A stretch of 64,000 bases of DNA from Strigamia acuminata (taxonomy: Eukaryota; Arthropoda; Chilopoda; Geophilomorpha; Linotaeniidae), in NCBI GenBank assembly GCA_949358305.1, contig OX442317.1:7320186-7384185 (forward strand), in the 5' to 3' direction. Within the stretch, counting starts at the first letter, position 1. Each line of letters starts with the position of its first letter. The translations under genes were made by a program, and so were the position numbers. The notes under the pieces were generated by a model. It saw nothing but the letters and a program-made list of their open reading frames with translations, did not search any database and was not told where the DNA came from. Of the stretch, positions 1 through 13,248 are shown piece after piece.

Positions 1-1618
1 TTTCGAACGTTGAATCGTGATTAAAAAATAGAATTTTCATCCACCACACATCTATAAAAACGCATTTCTTTTATTCATCTCCTGCTATCACATATGTTTC
101 AAAAATATATTTCACAATAGGTTGCTTTTTGCTTTTTGCATTCCACAATGTATCGCAGAATTATTTGTACAATAAATAACAAGCATTGTCATAAATCATT
201 GTTAACCTACTGTTCATAATTTTTTGAACCTAGGTATTTTTTCATTTTAGTTGATTTTCAAAAGCAAGGTTTCTTGGTTGTTTTGATGTAAAAAAAACGA
301 TTGGAATAGGTTAGAAAACCATAAAATGACGAGATCATTTCAAAACGTACAAATCCCATGTGTTCATAATTTTATGTGCCACACCTTATATATGGGATAT
401 TTTGGAGGTTTGAAAACAGAAAGCGAATAAACAGACAAATTTTGGTCTGTTTTATGTCATGCTATGCAAAATTAAATAAGCTTATTTTTGTAAATAAACT
501 GTCACTTCTTAAAACTGCATGAATGAGGTAGACAGTAAGTAATCTTCTCTGCATGAAGAATTAACGTGTCTCATTATTGGGCTTCACCCACACGCATCAA
601 GGTGCGTTTGCCGATACACACTCAACATTGTAAATAACGCCAAGATGTAAAGCAAAATATTAATTATGTGGACAACAAACAAATAACGAAACAGTCATTC
701 ACATATTTATAGTTTGAAAATTAAAAAATTGAATTATTTATTTGTTGATGAGTATGATGACCAATTGACAATTGTTTTCGAGTGTGACTTGTATCTTTAA
801 GCTGACAGAATGCGTTCTAATTGAATTATTCACTTGATGAATGACTACGTTGACGTAACTAACAGATTGGTTTACAAACATAATGAATTAGTTTGACTGT
901 AAAGATGATGCACAAGTTGATGCGACGTCAAAGGTTTGATGGAGCATCTCTTGGAAAATGTAGGACCTCATCTTGCAAGCGAAGTTAATCGCACTAACGG
1001 TTTAGCCACAGGAGGTTTGAATGATGTATGGAGTGAATGGTGTATTATTTGAGTGGTAATTTGTTGGCTAGAGTGGATTCACGGTCTCTTGTAGCCGTAA
1101 TTAATTACTTCTATTTGTCTGGGGAGAGCGAGAGCGTATTTAATGAGTGCAGTGTTGTTCTAACTATTCATTGCATATTATTATGGGGATTAGCTTAGAT
1201 TAATTAGCTTTCTTCTCTTCTTTTCTTCGCGAATTTATTATTTATTATTATTATATTTATTGCGAGTGGTTTTCTTTTTTTCGCGAATTTCTGAATTAGG
1301 TATTAACGGAGTTGATGATTCTGATGTATTGCTACATTGGTTTCGACAGTTTATTAATCAATTTGTGAATCGAGCGTGCATGAGTGAGCAAATTTGTGAT
1401 TAAATTTGGAATGGAAAAAATGTGAGATAGATAGATAGATGTCAGTTGAAAGATTTGCCAAAATAAAAAAAAAAATAACTTTAGAAAGGAACGAAAATAA
1501 AGTTGGGAGACTTTGAAATGTCGCTTATCTTTTTGCACGACTTGCAAATAAACAAAATGCTGCAGTAAATTGCTGTGAATGATTTTTGATGAAGAGTAAG
1601 TAATTTTTGAAAGCTTAC
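1..1618. other. Intron of the DIP-like gene (continues off the left edge)
   Basis: No further Ig exon was found on the minus strand here. A short frame near 600-640 faintly resembles an Ig cysteine region, but it is stopped at once and lacks the conserved context. The interval holds AT-rich sequence and a short GATA microsatellite at about 1426-1440. Confidence 0.6.
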
Positions 1619-1789
1619 CTTTGATTTTATCTCTCGCACCATGTCTCAAAATGATTGAATCTCCGTCTTCTCTTCGCCATGTAATGTTGGGTTTAGGATA
1701 ACCAGTGGCCCTGCAGTCCAGTGATACGCTGTGGCCTTCGGTCACCGACACATCCGAACTCGTCTCATCCCACAGAATGTCAGGAGGCA
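1619..1789 (-). CDS. DIP-like gene, exon encoding start of Ig domain 2
   Basis: This 171-nt exon starts after an acceptor TTGTCAG (AG at 1791-1790) and ends at a donor AAAG|GTAAGC (GT at 1618-1617). It contributes two bases, 56 codons and one base, so both flanking introns are phase 1. The product begins PPDILWDETSSDVSV and carries the first Ig2 cysteine in SLDCRATGYPKP and the core tryptophan in NITWRREDG. NIT is a possible N-glycosylation site. It ends ARDKIK. The next exon should hold the second Ig2 cysteine, typically in a AYLCIA-like context. It is not in 1-1618, so it lies beyond the left edge. Confidence 0.93.
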
Positions 1790-4700
1790 CTGACAACATA
1801 ATGAAGGAAAGTAAATTACGTATATCTGATAATTGGTGGATGAAAAGGAACAGAGGGCAAAGCAGGCTTGTGGTTTATTGAGAATGAAAATTACGACTTT
1901 ATTTAATTTATTATTGCGCTTATCTTTCGACTAATTTGTTATTGGAATTTTTTTTTTCAAAATTGCTAAAGTTTTTAATTTAATTTTATTAATTTAATTT
2001 TATTTTATTCGAGCACAGCAATAAAAGTTTGGATGTTCGTTCGTGAAGGATTTTATTGCGGAAAGAATAGTTGGGAAGAAGTTAAATTATATTGCATTTT
2101 GACTGAGGAAAAAAAAGTTCTAAAAATTTAATTAGCCATTTCATTAAGTGCTGGAAGGGACAATTTAATTTAAAATTTTCGGGAGTCGCATTTCTCAATT
2201 TAGATAATTGAGCGATTTATTTGACGGTAGAGTTTAATAATAGTTCTGTATTTAATCAAGTCAGTCAATAAAAACTTCCAAGTATTTTAATATAAAAATA
2301 TTTCTGGGAAAAAGTTTTAAATAAACAATTATATATATATTTTTTGATTACACAGACAGAAAGGTTGTTTGTTTAGCATGTCGAATAAAGACACTAAAGA
2401 TACAAACTGCACTAGTAGACACTATAGTAAATCGGTAGAGGGCGTAACCTCGAGGTGTGTATAAAACTTCTACATTTTGTACAATGGGAAGACAGAGTTA
2501 GATTGCAATGTTTCAACAAAGAAATCGCAAACAATGCTGAAAGAAATGGCAAAAGTGAAAAACAAAAGAACCAGAAAAGAAAAGAAATTCAGACCTACTC
2601 ATCGGTTACAAGATTGGACAAGCGAGACACACAAGCCTCACATCTCTTTATTAAGCTAGAATTAGCTATTAGTAAACAGAAAACACAACGATACTCATAT
2701 TCTCAAATTTAGAAGTAATTAATTACTCAACAACCTACACGGTTAAAAAATAAATTGAAATTTTATTGCGATGTCATTTTGGCAATAAATGTTGTTAACA
2801 TTTTGGAATGCATTAAGTATATTTTTGAACCATATGGGAGCAACAATTGTCCGTGGTCTAGAGGTGAAGCAAGTGATATGCTTACAAGTCATGATATTTG
2901 TAGGAAATGGAACCTCGGTTTATAGAATACTCCCATGTGATGTTAACTGACAAAACATCAAACCTTTACGTTTTTACTCCTATCATTTTAGAGAACCTTT
3001 TGGTCTCAGGTGACTTTCTGGTCAAACATCTCCCATTTTTACCTCTAAGCCTTATTATTTATTACTGAACCCTTTTAGCTTCTTGCCTTGTTTTTTTTTT
3101 ACTCTTTACTTTATCGTGATATCAATGGATAAATAAATCTTTTTTTCTTTTTTTGTTTCTTTTATATATATATATATATATATTTTTTTTTTGTCTTTTC
3201 ATTTGGTGGGATTTTCAGTTTGTTATCGATTATTTCTTTTTCCTTTCCCCCCTAATGCCAAGTTTCATTTTTTACTCTTCTTTTGAAGTTGTAAGCAGTT
3301 GGATAAGAGAAAGACGATTCGGGGAAATGAAGCCTTGGACATGGACGAGATGGAAGTTGGATTTTGGGGATTTCACATGTTGAGGCAATTTCATTTCTTC
3401 GACTGTAAACAAAGCCTGATCCTCTGGAGATTGCGCGCGCGCGGATTTTCAGTGTAAAATTCACGTGTAATTAAGTGTGAAATTTATTAAGTGCAACTAA
3501 CCCCCGTTTTCGGTCGAGCGAATAAATCAGTTTTCCACCTGGAGCAACTTTTTGCATCTGCCGCCATTGGTGGCTTTCAACTTTGAGTTGGCAATACGAG
3601 CTTAGGGAGATGCGAGACTGGCATTTTGGGGCCCGCGCGCCAGTGTTAGGGGTCTCGCGGGAACCCGAGCTATGCGCACGCGATCCCAACGGTGAGATGT
3701 TTGTGGCTTGGGTTTGCTGCCTTATATTCTTTTATATCTTTTGTAGCTAGCTCATCTGCATGGAAGGAAGGTGTGAGAGGAGCATTCACACTTTTCAAAG
3801 CGTCGTTTGCCACCTGAGTTTCCATGGGGGGTTGGGATTCTGAGTGGAATCTTGCTTGATCCCCCGAGTGCTTTCGCAAGTGGCCATTCCGCCAATAAAT
3901 GGTTGCAAAGGGATTGCAAAGCGCGACACAAAGTGAGAAATTATTGTTAGTGTGATGGCAGAAACGTCTCATCTGTTGTCACGTTTGCTTGCTTTGTGGT
4001 CTGTGGTACGCGAGCAAGTTGGCAACGGATATTTTAATTCGCCAACTTTTCCCACTTGATGTGCTGGCACTTTAGGCTTTCTAGACTCGAGCTCATTAGT
4101 ATTCTGCCTAAGAGCAATAAAGGAATGCAATTATTCGGAGGTGCGAGAGCGAATTTTTGCTGCATAAGATGACCTGCAGGGGGAAGTGAGCTCAGCCCGA
4201 CGACTTCGTTCTTCTTTATCGTGTTTGGCATCTTCGCGTTAAAGCTTCGGGCCGTTTTGAATTCAGTTTAGAAGAATGGAGAAAAGGCCAAAATGTAATT
4301 TTGTCTTTTTCTCTTTTTCTTCTTTCTTTCTTTCTTCTTTTCTGCTATTTTTTTTTATTTTATTGTTTTAAGGTAATGGAAAAGGAATAAAATATTTTTT
4401 TTCTCTCAATCTAACCTGCGGTTTATTAAATAAGGACATGCGTTTGATGGGTTATTAAATTGGTTTTGGTGGTTTGCTGCAATATAATGTTTATGAAGTG
4501 TGTGGCGGAAGAAAAGTCGGTAATGCGTAAATCATACGCCAGGAAGTTGGGTGGAGTCTGGAGTAAGTACAATTCCAACTTTGAATTAAGTCGAGTCGTT
4601 AGTTCGTGCAGCGTGAAGAAAAAAATTGCGAAAATTGTTTGCTCAAGCGCCTTTGTTATTGCACTGGATATTTTTTAAGTTGTCAAAATAAAAAATTAAA

Positions 4701-7700
4701 TATATGACTCGTTTTTTTTTATAGTTGTATAACTACACATCGCGTGCGTCCGAAATCTCTAAGGTTTCGTGAAGCTGAAGAGAGACTTTAACACCACTTT
4801 TAGAAAGAAAGAAGGAAAGAAAAAAAAACGTGGAATTTATTGTTAACTGCTGAAATTCTTGACTGGCTTTCTTCAACTAATGTGACACAACCATGGCTCA
4901 TTTGTTTTTACAGTAACAATTTCAACACACGCAACGTTACTCGCAGTTTTAAAATGTGCTCACTGTGCTGACTTCATCAAAATGACGTCATTTTATCATT
5001 TAATAATGCGCCAAAATCTGTAAAGCCAATCCCAAAAATATATTTGACAAATAATAATATTGTGTATGCATTTCATAATACAATTTACAAAATTTATTAC
5101 AAAATGCAATTTCAATGTATTTTTGGAACCGTAGGGGATTTTTTTGGATTTTTAACAGAAATTTTGTTGTATTTTTACCTCATTTCTAGCTTTATTCTAT
5201 TCGTGAAGCAATTCTTTAACCGCGCACATCTCTCGAGCTTGCGGCACTTTCGATTAATTTGCAGGTAACGTGTGAGAGCGCAAATAACTCAGTTTGTGAG
5301 GTAAATGGAAGTGTAATAAATAATAAATTCTTCACGTTGTGTATGAATGACAACAAGTCATCCCGCTTTTCCGTCGCTGGTGTAGCTGAAGAAAAATAAG
5401 GAGAGATTTCTCGAGGGATCCATTTAATTTACTTGTTGAAAAGAAAAAGTTAATTAAAAGTAATAGTGTTGAATTTGACACTGCAAGAAGTTTATTCTTT
5501 CTTTTTGCTTTCGCACATACATGCAACAATAATTTCATCAACTTTAGAACAGTTTGGAACGGATGAAATGAAAGAATATGGAGGGAATCGTAATTTCTGG
5601 AACAGCGATGGGCGTTTTGCAGTTTCCTGTTTTGATTGCAACATTTCACTTTGTTCCGCTTCTTAATTCTCTAAATTGATATTTTGTGGCGAGAACATAC
5701 AAATCCCCGTCAATAGGCAGAAAGGCTTTGGTTACTAATCTCCTAGGACCCTTGCGGAATTGTCAATTGTACTACTTTTGCACACTCGCAAATCCCGAAG
5801 ATTTCTCTCGTTTCGAAATAAGAGATCGTTTCCAATGCCTCGCTGTATCCAACAACCTTTTTAATTGCCATTTTCATTTGTTCCCAGCTTCGCTCCAAGC
5901 TCACTAACGTACACGCACTTGTAATGATTTTTTTCTGGAATAGCTGGATTATACTAAATTTTATGCTAAAATTTTAAACATCACCTCTGCTGCTTCCATA
6001 TAGGAAGTCAGAAATTCAGCGAGAAAATGTAATCTGTTTTTCTTCTTCAGAAATAATTTTGCATTTTCAATAAAGAGAATTAGCACTTGTTGTTAACACG
6101 ACACCGGATTTTACACGAGATTTGTGATATTTTGTTACTATAAATAGATTTTTGAATGTACACTATTGTTTAATTATCCTAGAATGTTTTATGAAAGTGT
6201 TCGATTTTTGCGCGTGCAGTCATTTGCACGCGACTGTGTATTGTTATGAACCATTGCAGTTCAGTTCCTGCATTAAAACGTTACTGTTCGGATGTTTGTT
6301 GAAACTCGTCCCGAATCATCATTTCACAAGATTCTCGTGTTGTACCCTGTTTACGTCAAGCTCTCGTAATACGATATTGTGTTACGCGCTGACATATATC
6401 CTTTAATGGGTTAAGTTTAGTTCGAGAACGTGTCTATTGTTTAGGTGGCCATAAGAAAGAGATAAAAGTAGTTAGGAAAGTGTGGATTATTTACGTTTAT
6501 TATCAGAGTTGTGCATTGAAAGAAGAGCATAAATTGCCGCTGTTGCTGCAAATGAAATACTTTTTTAATCCCGAAGCAAAAAGAGATTATAGCACGGGAT
6601 TATATGAGATTAAATGAGAAGCAGAAAGAGACAAGGGCATGAACTCATGTTGATGAAGGTTTTGTTACTTTCTGGGCATGCTAAGGCTGATTTGGGGATT
6701 TAGGCAAAAAACTGTAGCGAAGGGGGGACTGCGAGTGGATTTAAACTAACTTGCATAAGTAATTTCTTTTAGAGTTTATTAGCTTACCCAAATCTAGTTT
6801 GCAGAGTAGAATTTTTGTTTGAGAAAAATTTCCTTTAAAGAGTTAAACAAAAGAAGAAGAAGAAAAATTAATTCTGAAAATGTTCTCTTTTTTGCTACCT
6901 AATGGATATTGTGAATCGTCGTTTTAACTGGCTACATCACCACTGAGTGTCCTCATGTTGTAAAATTTGTGCTACACGCGTTTGGAATTCAAATAATCAC
7001 CTCAGCTTTAATAACGATAACAGTTTTTATCAATTATATTACAAACCCAGGCATGAAACGTTTCTAAGACATTACACGTTAATGCAAACCATTAAATAAA
7101 TTCTCGCAAAATCCTTCTTATTGCCTATGGAAATATTGCAAACTTTTTATTTTAATTTTTTCAATTTGGCTTATTACTATATTTCATAAGAAATTTGGAA
7201 ATTTCATTAAGAATTTTTATTTCTTAAAGGGGTATTGATTACATTCCCGAGCGTTAGTCGTACAGTTCTGCTTTAAATCCAAATATACTCGATATACTAA
7301 TGACGCGATCATGCAACTAGATAATTTTATTAGTACACTTATGGTAATTTCAATTGTCCAATTCTTTGTTGCAATTACGATATTACCAATAATAAAATGT
7401 TTAAATATTTAATTTTTCATTTGCGACATTATAAAGTACATTTCTAGTGAATTAATTTTGTATTTGTTTATGATAGCGTAGCATTGCACGTGGTTGGCCA
7501 AAACAATTTAAATTTAGCAATTGATTGTGTTTATTCAGCTGCGCTTACCTTGCATATGGAAATGAGATGAATTGAATTTTTGGAGATAAAAACGAATGTC
7601 TTACCTACAACTTCAATGTATCCCGTTTGACTTTTCATGGGTGAGGTGTTAATTTGACACATGTAGAAGCCTCTATCCACTTCTTTGATGTTTTTAATGT

Positions 7701-9110
7701 GTAAATTCCATTGCCGATGCCCATTATGGGACATGCTCACGCGGGAATTGTGGGTTATAACATGTGTGTGGATTGTAAGGATGGTTTGTGTGTCCACTTT
7801 AAACCAGGCAATCTGCAAGTAAATGAGGAAGATTAGTTTACGAATCGCTCTCAGGTGTAATGGAGGATGGTTTAGAAAGGTTTGGGCTCGTATTAGCAAG
7901 TTTTAACTGGAGTTTAGCTCGTTACTTCAATTCTACGACAATATTCAATTCCTTTTTTGTTTTTCTTTGTTTATATTTGTCAAATTTTGCATTGTCAGAG
8001 TTATAATTGATTTTAATTGAAATTCTGTTGGTTGTTATTGTTATTTTAGTTTAATAATATTGATTTGGTGAACTGGCTGAATATATTTGCATTAAGTTGT
8101 AGATTTGTATCTCAAATCGGCTCATCTTCGAATTTGCTGAATATAATGTGAATGTATAAACATTCTCTATAAATTTCATGGCAAAAAACCAACAGAATTT
8201 ATCGAGATTTATAGTTCGCAACAAAACATTTCAAGTGCAGTGGTAGTTTCCCTTCGTTCACCAATTATCTGGAAGTTCCATTTTGATTCGCTTATCATTT
8301 TCAATTAAATTTTCTTGCTGGATTTAGGAATATTTTAATGAGATTAAACTTTCAAAAAAAAAAAACTTAAATTTAATGCTCTTTGGTGTTTTTTTTTTCT
8401 TCTGTTTACAAAATCTCTTGAAATAGATTATTGCGCTGCCCCTGAGCTTTCTTGCAGAGCATTCAACGACATGCGAGAAATTGAATTAAGAGTAAAGAAA
8501 TACAATTGTGCAATAATTTATGCTACAATAATTATAAATAAAATTTTAAAACTTTTTCCAACTAAAGCAACAAACTAATTAGTTACACACACTTTAGTTC
8601 AATCTTTGGAAGTTTCTACTTTGTTTGTAATTAATTTCTGACAGACTCTGATCTCAAAAGGTGAGAGTTGTTTTTAAGTTAACGCGACAGACTCTAGGGA
8701 CTACAGTTGGTATAAAGTTTGTTGTTTACATTGTGAATGGTTAAAACTAACTCAAAAGCGTCAAAATGTATCGCTTTCGCCTCGAAAATTCCATTAAATT
8801 TAAATTAAATGTGTTTTTCTAACAGTATTTCTAAATCTGTTGGCGCTTTAGTGTTCTCGAATAGTAAATCTGGGATATTCCAATGTATTATTGATAAAGG
8901 TGAAGCGTAAGTCAGCAGTGCGGGCCGATTCGATACGCCTCGAGCAGATGCTGACTTCTTGAAACGGTGAAGTAAAAGATGAATTATTGACGAGGTGCCT
9001 TACTTTGTACGATCCAAGCCGTTCAACGATGCATGACAAGCTGGCATCTCTATCAACTGGTATCGTCACGTTGTCTATGGGTTCGGAAAACTCCGGTTCG
9101 CTTCTGATGC
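1619..9110 (-). CDS. DIP/lachesin-like Ig-superfamily adhesion protein, partial gene (three exons)
   Basis: This is the only host gene supported in the window. It is read on the minus strand as join(9110-9004, 7812-7605, 1789-1619). The intron phases agree: the intron before the first exon is phase 1, the next is phase 0, and the last two are phase 1. The spliced product is about 161 residues with no internal stop. It runs from just before Ig domain 1 (starting EPEFSEPIDNVT) to the middle of Ig domain 2. Its canonical Cys and Trp residues sit at the expected spacing, and it carries the family signatures VDTQTIL, DRGFYMCQINT, VVPPDI and ITWRREDG. From family knowledge, DIPs are GPI-anchored or secreted-surface three-Ig proteins that bind Dpr proteins and help specify synaptic partners. 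The signal peptide, the rest of Ig2, Ig3 and the anchor are missing here, because they lie outside the window or in unrecognised exons. A lachesin or IgLON relative is the alternative, but the VDTQTILTIH motif favours DIP. Confidence 0.9.
2736..2839. mobile_element. MITE family A, short copy
   Basis: The copy starts with CACGGTTAAAAAATAAATTG and ends with the inverted form TATTTTTGAACCATATGGG, giving imperfect terminal inverted repeats around a short core. The same end sequence recurs at about 5136, 10642, 20668, 36407, 45553, 58911 and 59863, which defines a dispersed non-autonomous family. No coding capacity. The superfamily is not determined. Confidence 0.65.
5030..5136. mobile_element. 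MITE family A, copy
   Basis: The right part reads TTACAAAATGCAATTTCAATG followed by a TATTTTTGGAACCGTAGGG end. The left part (TTTGACAAATAATAATATTG) is the inverse of the segment found near 10760-10776 and 59748-59766. This is a partial copy inside the large intron of the DIP-like gene. Confidence 0.6.
7605..7812 (-). CDS. DIP-like gene, exon encoding second half of Ig domain 1
   Basis: This 208-nt exon starts after an acceptor ACTTGCAG (AG at 7814-7813) and ends at a donor GTAG|GTAAGA (GT at 7604-7603). It has 69 codons plus one base. It opens with IAWFKVDTQTILTIH, which gives the core Ig tryptophan and the DIP hallmark VDTQTIL. It continues through VITHNSRVSMSHN to DRGFYMCQINT, which holds the second Ig1 cysteine in the conserved D-x-G-x-Y-x-C context. 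It ends in GYIEVV. The last base joins TG of the next exon to make a valine codon, giving the family-typical VVVPPDI linker between Ig1 and Ig2. Confidence 0.93.
7813..9003. other. Phase-0 intron splitting Ig domain 1
   Basis: This 1191-bp intron lies between GSYK and IAWF, so it splits Ig domain 1. Nothing else is recognised in it beyond AT-rich sequence. Confidence 0.8.
9004..9110 (-). CDS. DIP-like gene, exon encoding first half of Ig domain 1
   Basis: This 107-nt exon has an acceptor reading TTTCGTTGGCAG just before 9110 and a donor AAA|GTAAGG with GT at 9003-9002. Two bases complete a codon begun in an upstream exon. Then 35 codons follow, from IRSEPEFSEPIDNVT to ERLGSYK. The motif LSCIVE carries the first Ig1 cysteine, and NVT in DNVTIP is a possible N-glycosylation site. 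The frame stays open past the donor, but that stretch no longer resembles an Ig domain, which supports the splice. The upstream partner must end one base into a codon and should carry the signal peptide. I found no convincing candidate in this window. Confidence 0.9.
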
Positions 9111-12100
9111 CTGCCAACGAAAGAAGAGGCAATGAATCAAAATTCTGACATGTGCATCTTTTCGGCTGGGGAGGAATTTATTAAGGAGTTGGAATATTAA
9201 ATTGAATTTTTTTTTTCTTTTCATAAATCTCAACTATAGTCATTGAGTCCAAACATGCATAATTCACACTTTTCTCTCTTTATTTTATTCATTCAGCGTG
9301 CATTTCTTGTTTAATGTGCTGTTTCTGTATATTTTTCTTGATGCTTTTTCAGAAACAAGATGGTGCAGTTGGAAGATTTAAGGTTGTGTCAGAATATGGC
9401 GAATGAATCTTAAAATATTAACCAAAAAAAAAGTGAGAAACATGTTAATTAAAGCTGAAGTAATTTAGTGTGGGTATAAAGATCAAGTGGGTTAAAAGAC
9501 ATCAAATTTTATGTGATGAAAATGAAGGCTGAAATGCTCGTATTATTAATGTGACGTATAAACGAGTCTCCATAATTACTATCAATAAAGTGGTCCATAT
9601 AATTGATATCAAGAATGGTTGCGGAGTAATTAACTTAGAATGGAATTCTTTTATCACCTATTACTTTCTTGTTGAAAAAGAGTATGGGTTCTAATTATAA
9701 TTACTGAACTTATGAAATGATGATTGAGAAATTAGGTTTGGGTGGCTCGAATTATAAGACTCGTGTTGTTATGTTGCTAAAAGAACGAATGTTACATGCA
9801 AACAATGAGTTTGGTTAAGAACTGATTTTATTGAACAAACCAAAAATGTTGATAATCGTTGAAGGAAGATTGATAAAGTCGTTTTATTCGCACACACGTT
9901 ATCGCGCACGAACTACACGTTATCGTAACGTAACCGGAAGTGACCGGAAGTCCGTTATACGTGTTGGATTCGCGAGATTACAGTATAACTCCTCCTGGCG
10001 AGATCGAGATTTTGAATACATTTGGCCAGGTGACACAAAATAACAACAAAAAATACACTAACGTCACATTTTTATACACTTGTAACGTTTTACGGACGTT
10101 ACGTGATTGTGCGGAAATGGTTGAATAATTCCAACAACTCGCTTCTCCCTTCTCGCACCAAAGAAATATCTGCGCGATTTGTTCAGTCAAATCGCTATTA
10201 TTCGTAGCAAAAGGGACATAAAAAGAAAAATCACAGATAATGACCAATAAAAATTCACAAGTAACAATCAATGGGATGCAAGTTCGCAATCAACATCGTG
10301 AGAAGCAACGTCTACCGTGAATAATATTTCTTTTTCTATTTTACTATTGCAGTAGGACGGAACGGTGCAAATATTGGTATTAATATTGGGGATATAGAAG
10401 GCTTATGTGGAATAAAGGTTATTGCTCATTCCAGAATAATAAAAAAGGCCAAACAAGAACAATATAAGACTTAAGAACTTTTTTATAGTATGTGGCAATG
10501 TGGTATCTTATATGGAGGAAGGTTTTTATTTTGTCACGGGTTTGGTACCGGGACTGGGTAGTTGCACAAATGTGTAAGCTTGAGCCATTACTTAAAATTA
10601 CAGATAACAAAGTTTTACAATTGCATCAACTGTACTACTATACGGTTCAAAAATACATTAAAATTATATTGCAATGCATTTTGTAATACATTTTCGCTCG
10701 CAATTGGTTTGCAAATGAAAATACATTTTATAAAATGTAGTATAAAATGCGTTCCAAATACTATTATTTGTCAAATATGATGCACTTTTAAAATGCATCT
10801 TTTTCAATTACAGCTGTATAGGACATTGGACGGGTCCCACAAACTTGTCCGGTCTAGGGAATGTCTGTTCTGTAGGGCGTATACGCTCCCTGGTCCGGAC
10901 AAATGCCACATGTGCGTCTTGTGCGGACTAGAGAGTTAAAGAAAATCAATTTCCGCTACATTAAAACAATTCAAAAAAATGTAATTTTCTAATGAAAAAA
11001 GCAATAAAAAGAATTTAGAACACTAAAAATTAAATTAAAAATTAAAAATTAGTTTATTGCCAGGTTCATAAGGGTTTAAAACAATATATTGTTCATTATA
11101 TTTTTTAATCGTATGTACAGTATCAGTAAGGCATTGTTGTTTATTTGCTAAAAACACGATGAATTTCATTTCAAACTGCTTTCATGATGACATTCCATAA
11201 ATTTCAACGCTGCTCACACCAACAACACTTGTTATTGCGGTCACTATTAAAGCAATGCAACAAACCAACCGTGCTTTGGACTGGTCATGAAATCTTTTCT
11301 TTTCTTTTCTTGTTCTAGTTAATTTCTACGACTGTAGTGACAATTCCACTTCTAATTTGACGACGGTAGATCCTGTACTAATTTGTTTGTGTTTTTATTT
11401 GTTTTTTACTACATATAGTTATGCTGTCCCTTCAGTTGAGGACGAAACAAAACCTGAAGATGATCCAAAACATCTTGTAATATGAAAAACAAATGGCACC
11501 ATATGTATTACCAAGAATAAATATTTGAAGTAAGCTCAAACATTTGTACAGCTAATTGCCGAAAACCACCTTAAACATTTCGTGGTTGTCTTTGGGCACT
11601 AAGTGGTTTGTTCCCACGGTGTTATATGAGCGCTCTAGTGTCTTCAATTCGTATTTCTCTCGTTTTGCTTGGTTTCTTCATTAGGGTGTATGTTTTGTGA
11701 GTTGTGAAGGCATCGTCTGCTGGGTAGAACTAAGCTTTAGATTTATATAGTCACTTGTAAACATCCGATGTGAAGAATAGGAACGAGTCGCAATGCGGAT
11801 CACCTGTTTCCATTTGAAAACAGAAGTTAAGCCGCACTGGGTCTTTATGTCTTTATGGCATGGACCGGATTTAGTCTGTAGGGTCATGACCATATTAAGT
11901 TGAAATAAATAAATTGTCGGTTTCGACTTTATGTAACAATAAGTCAAGTCTGGCAGCTGAGTTATTGTGACTTGTTGGTGATTTAACTGCGCAGCGATAA
12001 TTGAAATCAAGAATTGATGATTTGAAAGGAAAATGGTGTTTTAACTTGATGCAATTGATGGCTGACTGTACAATGATTGACAGATTAATTTATATATCTC

Positions 12101-13248
12101 TGACATTGACTGGTGTTTGCAAGCCTGATTGAATGAATTTATTTGACTGCAAATGCATGAGCTTCAATTTTGTGGAATAGATCGGAGAGTAGCTAATGGA
12201 GCGGAAGTTGTTGTTGTTGTTGTATAATGAAACCATCCTTCACCATTATTTATTGCAAATTGTAAGTCGGAACATTCTGGAAACTTGAAACTTGAATGTT
12301 TGCTTGGAATCATTTAAACCTTCTACGACTTCAGGCTTTATTATTTATTACTTTTTTCCCTTTTACTTTCACATCGACTGAAATACGAAGAAACTAAAAT
12401 TGTTGGAATTACAAGAAAATAATAGAAAATTGTCAGTGGTTTGAGAAGTAATGACTATTTTTTGTACTTCATCAGTATTAGACAGCGATGGCAGAGCTAG
12501 TGAGACAAAAAACTGCGAGACATGTCCTCATTATGGTCTGCAGAGGTAATTACTAAAGCTTTGCCCTCAGCTTAATGGATGTTAAGTGATAATGACGTTT
12601 AAAATGAATAGGATGTTATTGGACGAGCACAAGATAAAAAATAAAACAGAAAAAATATTCGAGTTATAAGGGGAAAGAAAACCAAAATCGATTTTATTTT
12701 TTATTTTTGTTTTTGTTTGCTTGATTGTTAAATTTCTGCGATTTTTCCTGGAAAAAACAATCGATTTAAAAACATTGGACGTAGTTTTTTTAAAAAATTA
12801 ATTGACCCACGCCACCTTTTTGGCTTTTTACTTTTGTTTTGATTCCGCTATAAGCTTTCATTATAACACTAAAAGGTAAAAGGAATATAAATCTGTTCTC
12901 TCAGCTACTAGTTGTTATTATCATACAACAATAAAAGCTTTATTTTCAAGTAATCGCTACAGGAATGAATGGACCATTTTCGTGCGAGATTTTATGACCT
13001 ACTTTGACCTTTGAGCCTCGTTTACACGTCTCAACTAACAATGATGTGAAAACGAGACTTGAGGGTAACTGGGCTAAAAATCTGCATTAATTGCTTTGAT
13101 GAATAATCAACATAATTAGAAGCGAGAAAGAAGAGTTAAAATTATTGTATCCATAAAACTGCATGCAGTAAAACTATTTTTAAAATAAACAGCCGAGTAA
13201 TAATACACTATTGATGTTTATACTAGTATTTCTTAAAACGGGCCTCTA
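9111..13248. other. No gene recognised; upstream or 5' intron of the DIP-like gene
   Basis: No exon or signal-peptide frame was found. The interval contains a family A MITE copy at about 10640-10812. At about 9938-9957 there are two tandem ACCGGAAGT motifs, which resemble ETS-factor sites but are unsupported as functional. A short GTT repeat lies near 12210-12222. Confidence 0.5.
10640..10812. mobile_element. MITE family A, copy
   Basis: The copy begins TACGGTTCAAAAATACATTA, then carries ATTGCAATGCATTTTGTAAT, ACTATTATTTGTCAAATATG and AAAATGCATCTTTTTCAATT. It is the best internal match to the copy interrupted by the hAT element at 58992-59742 and serves as its empty-site reference. The right terminus appears truncated. 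Confidence 0.65.

Larger units (their letters stand above)
1790..7604. other. Large intron (about 5.8 kb) of the DIP-like gene
   Basis: This phase-1 intron is defined by the donor at 7604 and the acceptor at 1790. It contains two copies of a dispersed MITE (about 2736-2839 and 5030-5136), a (TA)n tract at about 3163-3182, and a less AT-rich block at about 3290-4260. That block has no recognisable coding product on either strand. Open frames here have no family signature. Confidence 0.75.

Noticed and set aside
600-640. Possible second Ig2 cysteine exon on the minus strand
   Set aside because: A short CVSANAP-like reading is followed at once by a stop, and it lacks the conserved Y-x-C-x-A context and donor.
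3163-3182. (TA)n tract
   Set aside because: A simple microsatellite with no further structure. Similar at 30458-30478.
9938-9957. Tandem ACCGGAAGT words as an ETS-driven promoter
   Set aside because: Two short motif matches are not enough without a transcript start. They lie 0.8 kb upstream of an internal exon, not a known 5' end.
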